Origin: Rhodococcus oxybenzonivorans
GTDB taxonomy: Bacteria; Actinomycetota; Actinomycetes; Mycobacteriales; Mycobacteriaceae
NCBI RefSeq assembly: GCF_003130705.1
Contig: NZ_CP021355.1
Coordinates: 372,001 to 436,000, forward strand
Reading direction: 5' to 3'
Length of the DNA stretch: 64,000 nt
Shown: positions 9,989-18,243 of the stretch, piece after piece
Layout: every line of letters starts with the position of its first letter
How positions within the stretch are numbered: position 1 is the first letter of the stretch
Notes under the pieces: generated by a model
Told to the model about the DNA's origin: nothing
Databases searched by the model: none
The model's input: only the letters and a program-made list of their open reading frames with translations
Made by a program: the position numbers and the translations under genes

Positions 9989-10905
9989 GCTACTCCCCCG
10001 GAGACTTCGTCCTTCTCCGCAGCAGAGAGCCGACTGAGGACCTCTCGGGTGAGAGATTGGTAGTCCTTGGCGAGTCCGGAAGGGTCGCGGGACCACAAAC
10101 GTTCCGCGATGTTCTTCTTTTCGCGTAGCCGTTGTATCCGGTTCTTCAGTGGATCCTCTGCGACTGCAACCAGCTCCGAGGGCGTGATGTGTCGGATTCG
10201 GAGATCGACTGCGGCTGCGCGATCAGACCGAATGAAGGTTTCGAACGGGGCGGCGCCGCTCCCTTCGAGTAGCTCCTCTACCTGTTCGAATACCTCGCGG
10301 TTGCGGGCGGTCGCGCGGGGGTTTGCGTCAAACAGCACAACACCGAGAAGTTTGATGAGTGAACCGCTCTTGCGGGCTCGAAGGTAGCGGGCTGCGAGGA
10401 GTTCCACACCGGACAAGCTGGCGTCGTCATCTTTGGTCGGAACGAGCAGGTATCGCGCGGTACCCAGCAGGGCATCGAGGAGTGGGGCGTCTCCTGGTCC
10501 GGAGTCGATGAGGATCAGGTCGTACTGCTCGGCTGCCTGCAAGTCGATGAGGGTGGAGACGAGATTGCCCCTCAGGTCCATTCCTGATTGAGCGGCTGTG
10601 GCGGCGATGGCACCGATGACTGCGAGCGCCGGGCCACCGGGAATGAGGTCGAGGTTCGGGCGGACGTCTCGCGTCGGTTCGAGCGGGTGCGCGTATTGAA
10701 GGGCCATGCTAAGCCCCTTCCCTCGATCCCCCTCGACACCGAGATCCGAGGACGTGACGTTCGCCTGCTGGTCGGCGTCGACGACGAGCACCCGCCGGCC
10801 AGCAGCAGACACCATGCCTGCGACGGCTGAGACGATGGAACTCTTACCGACACCGCCTTTTTGATTGGCGACAAGCACACTGCGCGGGGGCTGCGTTGGC
10901 GACAT
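9985..10905 (-). CDS. Second ParA-family ATPase
   Basis: 306 residues from ATG 10905. A textbook deviant Walker A, KGGVGKSS (about residues 16-23), is followed by DADQQAN and LIDSGPG, so unlike the first ParA this one keeps the signature lysine. It is the first gene of a two-gene minus-strand cassette with the RHH-like partner. Two ParA systems in a 5-kb stretch suggest either a cointegrate of two plasmids or division of labour; the sequence alone does not decide. Confidence 0.9.
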   Translation of the reverse strand: MSPTQPPRSVLVANQKGGVGKSSIVSAVAGMVSAAGRRVLVVDADQQANVTSSDLGVEGDRGKGLSMALQYAHPLEPTRDVRPNLDLIPGGPALAVIGAIAATAAQSGMDLRGNLVSTLIDLQAAEQYDLILIDSGPGDAPLLDALLGTARYLLVPTKDDDASLSGVELLAARYLRARKSGSLIKLLGVVLFDANPRATARNREVFEQVEELLEGSGAAPFETFIRSDRAAAVDLRIRHITPSELVAVAEDPLKNRIQRLREKKNIAERLWSRDPSGLAKDYQSLTREVLSRLSAAEKDEVSGGVA

Positions 10906-11307
10906 GCCTAGCAGGCTACGACGATGCGGCCGGGTGGACGGCCACCGACACACCCCATTGGTAAGACCTTCTCACAACCCATGACCAGGACCTCGATCAT
11001 GACCATGCAACAGGAGCTGCCAAAAGGTCTTCGAGAAGGTATGGCACCAGATCAGCATTCAGGTCAGATCCGTGGCCGCTGAAAACTCCGTGTACAAGAT
11101 CGTGCAACAGCTCTTAGACATGGTCGCAAACAACGCGATATCAAAGGTGGTAACGAAGGCCGAGTTTCTGGTCACCAACATGCCTTTGCAGCAGGTCATC
11201 AGTAAGGGGAGTGGTACGACCGCTTACACGGTTTAAGTTACGGGCATCGCGCGGGTGGTGCACACGGACGTAGTTAAGGCCATACGTAAGGCCGCAAGGA
11301 TAACTGC
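10906..11307. other. Region upstream of the second parA
   Basis: Contains the presumed promoter of the minus-strand parA cassette. An open frame at 11072-11236 (GTG start, 54 residues, VAAENSVYKIVQQLLDMV at its N-terminus) looks protein-like but has no recognisable family and no clear ribosome site, so I do not call it. AAGGCCATACGTAAGGCC at 11277-11294 shares the GGCCATAC element with the nested palindrome at 11703-11749. Confidence 0.35.
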
Positions 11308-11580
11308 ATGTCAGAGCCATTTTCCGCGGTGCTGCAACAGGAGATTGGACCGCTTTTGCGGGGAGATTATGACGCTGACGCCGCCACGCGCGCTAGACGA
11401 ATGCACACACAGCGCAGTCGAAAACGGGTAGATCGTCATACGAGTCGGCACTCCGAGAACATGACGAAGAGGGCCAACACTCCCGGTGCCCCAGAGCCCT
11501 CAGTGGAGGAGGGGTGTCCGAAGGGTGCTGAATTCCTTACGCAGAGACGGGAAACCATGAAATCTGACATTCTCCACTGA
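11308..11580 (+). CDS. Hypothetical protein
   Basis: 90 residues, rich in Arg, Thr and Glu, without recognised motifs. ATG is preceded by AAGGATAACTGC, a plausible ribosome site, and by an AAGGCCATAC repeat. It could be a short regulator or a spurious frame in a gene-poor region. Confidence 0.3.
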   Translation: MSEPFSAVLQQEIGPLLRGDYDADAATRARRMHTQRSRKRVDRHTSRHSENMTKRANTPGAPEPSVEEGCPKGAEFLTQRRETMKSDILH

Positions 11581-11702
11581 ATGAGGGAGGGGTCGCATCG
11601 GCGCGTATGGGCAGATTGTGCGAGCACTTACGACGACGGGGGGATCGGCGTGCGAGCGCGCGGCCTCTTTCGTTAGCCGAGTTCCGGACACATGGTCAGA
11701 TG

Positions 11703-11749
11703 TACGGCCTCATATACGGCCATACCTAAGGCCATACATGAGGCCGTAC
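11703..11749. repeat. Nested inverted repeat TACGGCCTCAT / ATGAGGCCGTA
   Basis: Outer arms TACGGCCTCAT (11703-11713) and ATGAGGCCGTA (11739-11749) are exact complements. Between them the sequence is itself made of near-palindromic ATACGGCCATACC/AAGGCCATA pieces. It resembles a multi-site operator or a cruciform-forming element. AAGGCCATAC recurs at 11277. Confidence 0.6.
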
Positions 11750-12018
11750 GTCACTGAGTAGGCGTGGCGTTCATTTGCGCCATTACCTCTTTAGGGCGCG
11801 CCTAGCCCCGGACCACTTTGCCTCGCTGGTCATTAACATCACCCACCGATCAGTGGTCACATCCAATCAAAGCATCCGCAGGCCAATTCGTCACTTGACG
11901 AAATGTTGAAAGGGTTGTTCTTCTCGCCGGTGGTGCCAGAGTGGGTGCCGCGCGGCAGGCTCGAGCGCATCACCAAATCGATCGCGTAATGCGTCGCCAT
12001 TGCTGCGCGGTGATGCGG

Positions 12019-12037
12019 GTGATGCACGGTGCATCAC
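12019..12037. repeat. Orphan parS-type palindrome
   Basis: An exact copy of the 19-mer found beside parB, 3.4 kb away from parA. ParB-type spreading or bridging to this site is possible. A split, diverged relative lies 60 bases downstream. Confidence 0.75.
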
Positions 12038-13055
12038 CCGGGGTCCCGGCTTGGACATAGGCGTTCGGTGCAATATCTGCAGAAGGACGCCTCATGGTGA
12101 TGCACACCGCCGCCGACGCCCACCGGGGCGGCCTCTGCATCACCGCGGCCAAGCCGCTATCGCATCGCCGCCGTAGAGCGCCGCCGCTTCGGCGAACACC
12201 CTTCATCTCCGAGATGCATCCGCTGACGGATGATCGTTTGAGCGATCGGGATGCGCCGACGCTTCGGGACGGAGGCCTGTGGCGTCAGCGCCTCCCCTCG
12301 AGTGGGGGCCGCCGCGGTGCCGGCCGAAATTGATATACGAACCAACGCGGAACTCGGGCAACTGAAGTTCCGCGAGCACCAGCCGAATTACCGCAGGAAT
12401 GGGCGAGAGGCGCAATGTGTGCGTGCCACCACAACGCTCAGAGCGGAATGTCCATCCACATACCGTCGAGGATTCCGAGCGCGAGGTTACGGAGGGGCCG
12501 AAGCGGCGCTGGTGAATGCGTGTCACGCCGGGGGACAGGGACCCCAGCGAACGGGGCGCATCCGCCTCGTGTTGGCGACCCCCAAGGGGAGGCGTCCGGA
12601 TGCGACTACGTGGCCAAGCGCAGGGAGCGTCGCCGATCGCGCTGTTCATCCTGTTTTGTGGCGCTATCTCGGCGATCGGAATTGGTAACGCCTTCAGTTG
12701 GCAATGTGGCTCAGTGCCGAGACGGCCATCTGCGTGTTCGTGACATCGTGGCGTGAGTTCAGACTGGTGACACCATGGTCGAGCATGTTCACCTATCGGG
12801 AGACCACTCGATCTGCGCCCGTATGCGGGCCCTGGCGTTGACTCGAAGTCGTCTACCGTTGGCGAGTCCGGTCGTCCAGGTGTGGTTTCACCTTGTCCAG
12901 GCGTGTGGGCGCGGCAGAAGCCGCCAGTTCACTGCGGGGTGGAATTCGTCTGCCACGTCTCGCTTTCCACCGGTCCAGTTCTTGCGGAACCGTTACGCTC
13001 CCGGGGTGACGCGTCACCCGCAGGGACGGCAACGTCGGTCCTCCGGTTCTGCGCT

Positions 13056-13099
13056 ACACGCCGCAGTGCGGCGGCGTGTAGCCGCCGCAGTGCGGCGGC
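13056..13099. repeat. Twin G+C-rich stem-loops
   Basis: ACACGCCGC (13056-13064) pairs with GCGGCGTGT (13071-13079). Immediately after, GCCGCCGC pairs with GCGGCGGC (13081-13099). The two units share the core CGCAGTGCGGCGGCGTG in tandem. Confidence 0.5.
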
Positions 13100-13483
13100 G
13101 TGCCCTCGCTAGCACGGGCCCTGAAGTGTCTTCCCATCTAATACGACTGGGTGCGTATGTCAGGTCGTGGAATGACTTCGATGGACTTCGAGATCCAGAT
13201 ACGGTCGACGTCCCCATAGCCCTCCACGACGGTGCCGCCGCTCCGCAATACGGTCGTATGTTTCGCATGCTCGTGAGCGTCGCCTCCACGGTGCTGGTGG
13301 CGCTAACTCATGTGCACCCGGACTCTCGAAGTCGCGTGAGTGGTCTTCGTGTGGAGGTTGCATGGACGCAGTGAGAACGTTCCGTTTGGAAGATGAGTCA
13401 ACGTTGAAGCGGCTGGGCTTTCTCGTCGTTGATGTGTCCACATTCTCTGTGGATCGTCGGTCTCTTTGGTGAATTGGGGGGTG

Positions 13484-13963
13484 TTACGCCGCGGTCCTTG
13501 GTCCACGGGGGCGCGGGCCGGGGGAGACTCCGAGTGCTGCGAGTGGGCCGCGCTCCTCGTCGGGCAGTTGGTCCGCTCGCCACTTCTTCACCGCCCGATA
13601 GAGCCACTGACCTACCTGTTCCCCGTCGTCGTTCACATAGTTCGCGGGAACGAGTGCATCGCCGTGTTGCTCACGGTAGGCAGCAATCTCCGCGAGCATG
13701 CGACGCCGCTTGCTGTCGGTACGAGTCACGGCAGGTAGAGGGGCGTTGTCTTCGCTCCACACGAATCCGATTGCATCGAGCTCGCGGATCCGCTGGGCAG
13801 GCAGCGTTCCGAGCATCCGAGCGACGCGCTGACGGTACTGCCAACGACCGAGCCTAAATCCACACTCTGTGACGTAGTCTTCGGGTATCACGGTTCCGGG
13901 GTGTTGTTGCCGGAAGGCCGAGTACAGTTCCACTGCTGAGGCTGCGGACCGCTGAGTTCGCAT
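13484..13963 (-). CDS. Helicase-associated-domain protein
   Basis: 159 residues from ATG 13963, with AGAAGGA about ten bases upstream. Two repeats of the helicase-associated (HA, Pfam PF03457-type) fold are visible: one around YSAFRQQHPGTVIPEDYV to LGRWQYRQR (about residues 15-50) and one around REQHGDALVPANYVNDDG to VGQWLYRAVKKW (about 95-135). In larger proteins these modules follow DEAD/DEAH helicase cores and may bind nucleic acid. Here they stand alone, without a helicase, so the role is unknown. Confidence 0.72.
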   Translation of the reverse strand: MRTQRSAASAVELYSAFRQQHPGTVIPEDYVTECGFRLGRWQYRQRVARMLGTLPAQRIRELDAIGFVWSEDNAPLPAVTRTDSKRRRMLAEIAAYREQHGDALVPANYVNDDGEQVGQWLYRAVKKWRADQLPDEERGPLAALGVSPGPRPRGPRTAA

Positions 13964-14463
13964 CGAGATCAGTCCTTCTGTGAAAACCCGATATGTCAAG
14001 TAGTTGGTCTCTGCTTCGATTATGTCAATCGCTTTCAGTGTGTGTCACGCATGACCCGGCAATCTGGTCGAGGGAGTCGTCGCAGCGAGCGGCATTCGGC
14101 TCGTCGGCAGGTGCAAGATCGCCACAACTCGTAGTGAGAAAAATGCCTGTAGACATGGACGGCTTCGGCACTGAGCGGATGCGTAGTTGCGATGGGGGCA
14201 TAGCTGGTTTCGGCCGGCTACCGGCAGTGTTGATGGATGACCTGGGGTGAGCGGCGGAATGGGTTCTTTTGTTGGGGCTGCTCGGTGGATTCTGAGCCCG
14301 AAGGGGCGCTGACGTGGCCGCGTGTCTCAGTTGGATGCGCGCAAATACCGCAGCGAAAAGTACTCGCTGCAATGGCGATCCGATAGCTTTGTTGGATTCG
14401 CAGGTACGCCTTACTTCGCAGTAGTGTTCGCCGGGAATCGACGATGAAGGAGTGGAACTGTAG
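13964..14463. other. Intergenic region upstream of lsr2
   Basis: No gene recognised. The last 20 bases contain GAAGGAG (14446-14452), a ribosome site that once served lsr2. Confidence 0.4.
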
Positions 14464-14802
14464 CGCGCAAAAATTGTTGTCGAACGTCTCGATGACATCG
14501 ACGGGACGCCGATCAAGGATGGCAAGGGTGAGACCATTGCGTTCTCCGTTAACGGTGTCGACTACGAAATTGATCTGAAGGTTAAGAACGCCAGGGAGTT
14601 CCACGGCACTTTCAACTACTACATCGAGCATGCAGCTCGCATGGGTGGGCGGAAGCGTCGGTCGACTCCGGCAGGGGCTTCTTCGGATGGGCGGAAGCGG
14701 GCAAATGACATTCGGGAGTGGGCAACGGCCCAGGGGTATGAAGTGTCCTCGCGGGGAAGTATCCCTGCCCAGCTCGAGGATGCGTACAACGCGGCGCATT
14801 GA
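14464..14802 (+). pseudogene. lsr2: Lsr2 nucleoid protein, start codon lost
   Basis: The frame encodes a nearly full Lsr2: an N-terminal dimerisation part (KIVVERLDDIDGTPI and TIAFSVNGVDYEIDL), a basic linker, and the C-terminal AT-hook-like domain (about IREWATAQGYEVSSRGSIP). Lsr2 is an H-NS-like xenogeneic silencer of actinobacteria. A stop codon (TAG, 14461-14463) immediately precedes the conserved frame, and there is no ATG, GTG or TTG before it. A good ribosome site, GAAGGAG, lies where expected, followed by GTAGCGCGCAAAAATT. That reads like GTG GCG CGC AAA ATT with a start-codon change and one extra A. So it is either a recent pseudogene or a sequencing error in a homopolymer. Converges on mIHF. 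Confidence 0.82.
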
Positions 14803-14821
14803 TACTTGTGAGTGTACTTGG

Positions 14822-14865
14822 CCACAGCCTCCAGCCAGGGTATTCGGATTGGCTGGGGGCTGTGG
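14822..14865. terminator. Bidirectional terminator between lsr2 and mIHF
   Basis: CCACAGCCTCCAGCC (14822-14836) pairs with GGCTGGGGGCTGTGG (14851-14865), a 15-base near-perfect stem between two convergent genes. Confidence 0.7.
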
Positions 14866-14873
14866 TTGTCTGA

Positions 14874-15191
14874 TCAGGAGGCTGTGGAAGCTTCGATGAG
14901 TGCTTGGCGCTGGTTCGCTCCGAGTCCGCCGATCCGGCGGGTCTCGGCGATCGACAGTTCCTCGAGGAGTTTCGCGGCTTTCACTGATCCGACACCGGGA
15001 AGTGCCTTCAGCAATGCCGATACCTTCGTCTTCTTCACGATTTCGTCCGTTTCGGCCTTGGCGAGTACCGCGGCCACGGTGAGCTCTCCAGCCTTCACGG
15101 CTGAGAGGAGTTCGCTACGCGCTTTGCGGGCTTCGGTTGCCTTCGCCAGCGCGTCGGCGCGTTGTTCGGCAGTTAATACGGGTAGTGCCAT
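14874..15191 (-). CDS. mihF: Actinobacterial integration host factor (mIHF)
   Basis: 105 residues from ATG 15191, chosen because AAGGAGCACCAC sits just upstream and MALPVLTAEQRADAL is the family's usual N-terminus. The core KVSALLKALPGVGSVKAAKLLEEL with RRIGGLGANQR at its end is the helix-two-turn-helix of mIHF. mIHF bends DNA, supports phage integration and compacts nucleoids. A plasmid copy next to lsr2 fits a set of plasmid-borne nucleoid proteins that mask the replicon's burden on the host. Confidence 0.9.
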   Translation of the reverse strand: MALPVLTAEQRADALAKATEARKARSELLSAVKAGELTVAAVLAKAETDEIVKKTKVSALLKALPGVGSVKAAKLLEELSIAETRRIGGLGANQRQALIEASTAS

Positions 15192-15868
15192 GTGGTGCTC
15201 CTTGCTGCTTCGCTCAGCCAGTTCGTCTGGCCGCTGTTCGTCATAGTGCCAGGTGGCCCGGACATGGGTGGGTAGTGATCGGCTTGAGTCCGATCGTTCG
15301 GTGGTCGATTCGGGGGTCGGACGGCGTTGCTGGGCAGGGGGAGTGAATGGCCATGAAGCAATTTCGCTCCCGAGTGGGAGTGAGATGCGCAGAAAGTCAT
15401 CAGGCACTGTGGGCGGGGTTAGGTTGGTGAAAGGCGTTGCGCCGTTGACTGTGTACTTGTTCGCGTGGACGTGAACCGGCGGGCGCCGAATAGCTTGGTG
15501 TTGACTGACTGTAGGGCTTTCGGCTGAAGCTGTAAAACCAAGGCGGCTATTCTCTGGGTGCTGTAGAGACGCTGACGCCAGGGGTCTCTGCTCGTTGGTT
15601 CAGCTGGCGAGTCGATGCTGCACTCACTCGCCTCCTGCCGGAAGATCTCGGAGTGATATTTCGTGGGTACGTTGGCGCGGCCGTGTGGTTTTCGTTGAGG
15701 CGATTCGTGGTGGCCGCGGTCGAGCGGCTTCGTGCGCGATGCGGCGGTCGGATGCGCCCGACATGTATACCCGACGGTGCGGGGTGGTGTGTACATGGTG
15801 GGTACGGCATGATTCGCGATGTCAGGTGTAGGTGCGGGTGATCAGGGTGGCGTCGGTGGAGGTGAGTG
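15192..15868. other. Intergenic region
   Basis: No supported gene. It holds the presumed promoter of mihF and that of the zinc-finger miniprotein. Frames on both strands lack motifs. Confidence 0.4.
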
Positions 15869-16054
15869 ATGGACCCATTCGAGTTCGTTGTTCACATTCC
15901 GTGCCCGCATTGTCGTGTGGGCGTTGGGGAGCGCTGTGTCACGAAAGACGGCTATGAACGGAAGATTCCGTGTCTGTATCGTGTGAAGCTCGCGAAATGG
16001 CCTGACGCAGAGCAACGACCGGATGCTCCGCCTGATTCGGAGTCAGACTACTGA
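15869..16054 (+). CDS. Small zinc-finger protein
   Basis: 61 residues with a CPHC...GERCVT...C pattern (C13, C16, C24 by count and a further Cys near residue 35) typical of the small actinobacterial zinc-finger proteins on plasmids and phages. ATG 15869 has GGAGG six bases upstream. Probable zinc binding is inferred from the cysteines. Function unknown. Confidence 0.6.
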   Translation: MDPFEFVVHIPCPHCRVGVGERCVTKDGYERKIPCLYRVKLAKWPDAEQRPDAPPDSESDY

Positions 16055-16770
16055 ACTTAATCTCGGCGACTGTGTGTTCGTGATTTGCCGGGTGGGCCGG
16101 CCCCTGTCGGCGGCGAAGCGCTCGGTGGACTATCCGGCTGGGTTGCGCACTTTCCATGCGGGCGTTGGGTGGATGCGCCTCATCGCTGCATCGCGTTCCC
16201 GTCGCCGACCAACCCATGCGGGCACATCGCTGCTCAGCGGTGGCGGAGCGACTGTGCGATCTGTAGCGGAGTGCTGATTCATCAGTTCCGGTCCGGGCCG
16301 CGGGGTGTGATTGCCGTTGCGGGGCACCATTGTGTGACCTTCAATGAGCCGAGTTTGTTGCCAGTAGGAATGGTGAATGTGCAGGCGCCTAGCCAGGCGC
16401 CATGGCTTGGGGTGGTGCACTGCCTGCCAGCACTCGAACATGTGTTCGATTATCCGCCAGGGTGACGCTTCTACGCCATTCGGGAGGTGATTTCTGTGTC
16501 CGAGGTCAGATGCGTGTTGAAGCGCGGGGATGCTGGTGTGAGTCGACTGGGGAGGCTGGGCGTAGCGGGTGGCGAACTGCGTTGTTCGGTTGGCGGAAGG
16601 ACGGGCGGATATCTCGACGATTGTGGTCGGGAACTTGCTGGCCAATTGGTCTCAGCGGTGACGTTCCGGGTGACGCCGAGCATTCCGTCGGACAGGCGGC
16701 GAGGGTTGTCGGTGGAGCAGGTCATACTTGTGTGCCACTTCAGTCCCACAGGTAACAGGAGAACTGCCCC
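16055..16770. other. Region with only doubtful frames
   Basis: A frame at 16085-16465 (about 126 codons) is Cys/His-rich (HRC, NPCGH, CAIC) and could be another small zinc protein, but it lacks a clear ribosome site. Nothing else can be named. The end contains the promoter of the HNH nuclease gene. Confidence 0.3.
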
Positions 16771-17484
16771 ATGCGTCGTCGTCCCCGGTCCGCTCTTTTC
16801 GCTCTCGGTGCGGTCACCGTGCTCGGCTTGACCGGTTGCTCGGCCCTTGCTGATGCGAATCCGGGAGCCGGATCGCTGGGGGACGTACCGGCCGCCCCGT
16901 CGGTGGGGTTCGATGCGGCGTCGGCGTTGGCGAAGCTCGACACCCTCGGGGTCAAGGGCCGCGCCCCGAAGACCGGCTACAGCCGTGAGCAGTTCGGTCC
17001 GTCGTGGTCCGACGACAACGGTGTCGAGGGCGGCCACAACGGGTGCGACACCCGCAACGACATCCTCCGCCGCGACCTGGTGGACCTGACCTACAAGACC
17101 AGTACGCGGGACTGCGTGGTGGCGACCGGCACCCTGCACGACCCCTACACCGGCACCACCATCGCCTTCGTGCGTGGCCAGGACACCTCCACCGCGGTGC
17201 AGATCGACCATGTTGTCGCGTTGTCGGATGCGTGGCAGAAGGGCGCCCAGCAGCTGAGCCCGGAGCAGCGCCGCGACCTGGCCAACGACCCGCGGAACCT
17301 GCAGGCCGTGGACGGTCCGACCAATTCGAAGAAATCCGATTCCGACGCCGCATCCTGGTTGCCGCCGAACAAGAGCTACCGATGCACCTACGTCTCGCGG
17401 CAGATCGACGTCAAAGCCCTCTACCGGTTGTGGGTGACCCAGGCAGAGAAGGACGCGATGAGCCAAGTCCTGCACTCCTGCTGA
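16771..17484 (+). CDS. Secreted lipoprotein HNH endonuclease (DUF1524/GmrSD C-terminal type)
   Basis: 237 residues. An N-terminal signal with positive charges (MRRRPRS), a hydrophobic core and the lipobox LTGC (Cys at residue 23) predicts a lipoprotein anchored outside the membrane. The mature part has the conserved GYSREQFGPSW, the HNH-type core QIDHVVALSDAW (about residues 149-160) and NDPRNLQAVDGPTNSKKSD, as in extracellular DUF1524 nucleases of actinobacteria. Likely a secreted DNase; a role in nutrient scavenging or competition is inference. A hairpin at 17555-17576 follows. Confidence 0.85.
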   Translation: MRRRPRSALFALGAVTVLGLTGCSALADANPGAGSLGDVPAAPSVGFDAASALAKLDTLGVKGRAPKTGYSREQFGPSWSDDNGVEGGHNGCDTRNDILRRDLVDLTYKTSTRDCVVATGTLHDPYTGTTIAFVRGQDTSTAVQIDHVVALSDAWQKGAQQLSPEQRRDLANDPRNLQAVDGPTNSKKSDSDAASWLPPNKSYRCTYVSRQIDVKALYRLWVTQAEKDAMSQVLHSC

Positions 17485-17554
17485 GAAAAGGTCATCGCGC
17501 CGAGAGGGATGCAATTGCGGCAGCTCCTCGATGGTCATCCATTCGGGCCGACCC

Positions 17555-17576
17555 GGCGCGGAAGCTTTTCCGCGCC
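17555..17576 (+). terminator. Hairpin terminator after the HNH nuclease gene
   Basis: GGCGCGGAA (17555-17563) pairs perfectly with TTCCGCGCC (17568-17576), loop GCTT. Confidence 0.55.
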
Positions 17577-18243
17577 GCCGGATGTCGTGAAACCGACACT
17601 CGGGGGATACGCGTTACTCGACGGTGCTCAAACAGGGAATCAATCTCTGCGACTAGCCTCACACCGGGTGACCGCCTGATCGACAATCCGATGTGTATCG
17701 GCAGATCGAAGAGGTAGAAGGCGACTGGAACGGTGCGCCTCGCTTGGTTCAGGCGCATCTTCTGGGATCTGCCTACGAACTGTCATGGTCGACTCCTCCT
17801 CACAGAAGACGTTTCCCACCCCTCGCGGCTATGGAGTCGCTCAGTGGAGGAAGTTCGATGTCGGAGTGCGCTGTGGCATTCCGGGCCGTGTGGTCGATTG
17901 AACCGATGTTGGCCACGCGAACGCTCACCGAATGCACGGCGCGCCTCACCTCACGGTATCGAGCCGGGTGTTAGATCGAATCTACTGTTGTGAGCGAGGT
18001 GGTTGTCTTGTTCGTGCTGGTCGGGCACGTCGATACACGCGGGAGGACGCTCTGGTACGAACGGGTGCGCGTCACGCCGGGCAACACCGGGCACTTAATG
18101 GGCCAGGAGACCAGGCACGGCACTGGAAACGTCCCGTCAACCAGGACTGCCGGGACGGAAGTGTCTCGACCATATTGGACCGACGCAGCCGCAATGCCAG
18201 CCGGATCGGCGGGCGTGTCGAGGGAAAGAGGTGATCGACACTG
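17577..18243. other. Intergenic region upstream of the RNB gene
   Basis: I see no gene. The short frames present have no motifs. AAAGAGGTGA about 10 bases before 18244 is the ribosome site of the next gene. Confidence 0.4.

Larger units (their letters stand above)
11581..13483. other. Long gene-poor stretch with palindromes
   Basis: No frame carries recognisable domains. Structural elements present: a nested inverted repeat at 11703-11749; an orphan exact parS-type palindrome at 12019-12037; a diverged split copy whose arms GGTGATGCA (12096-12104) and TGCATCACC (12136-12144) are 31 bases apart; and two adjacent G+C hairpins at 13056-13099. Confidence 0.5.

Noticed and set aside
4611..12040. 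Repeated peptide patterns such as VMHGASP, VMHRASP and GDARCIT in many frames on both strands
   Set aside because: They are only translations of the 19-bp palindrome in different frames, not a protein repeat family.
12251..13374. Frames of 145 and 199 residues in the gene-poor region
   Set aside because: Arg/Ser/Ala-rich without motifs, overlapping hairpins and repeats; no ribosome site.
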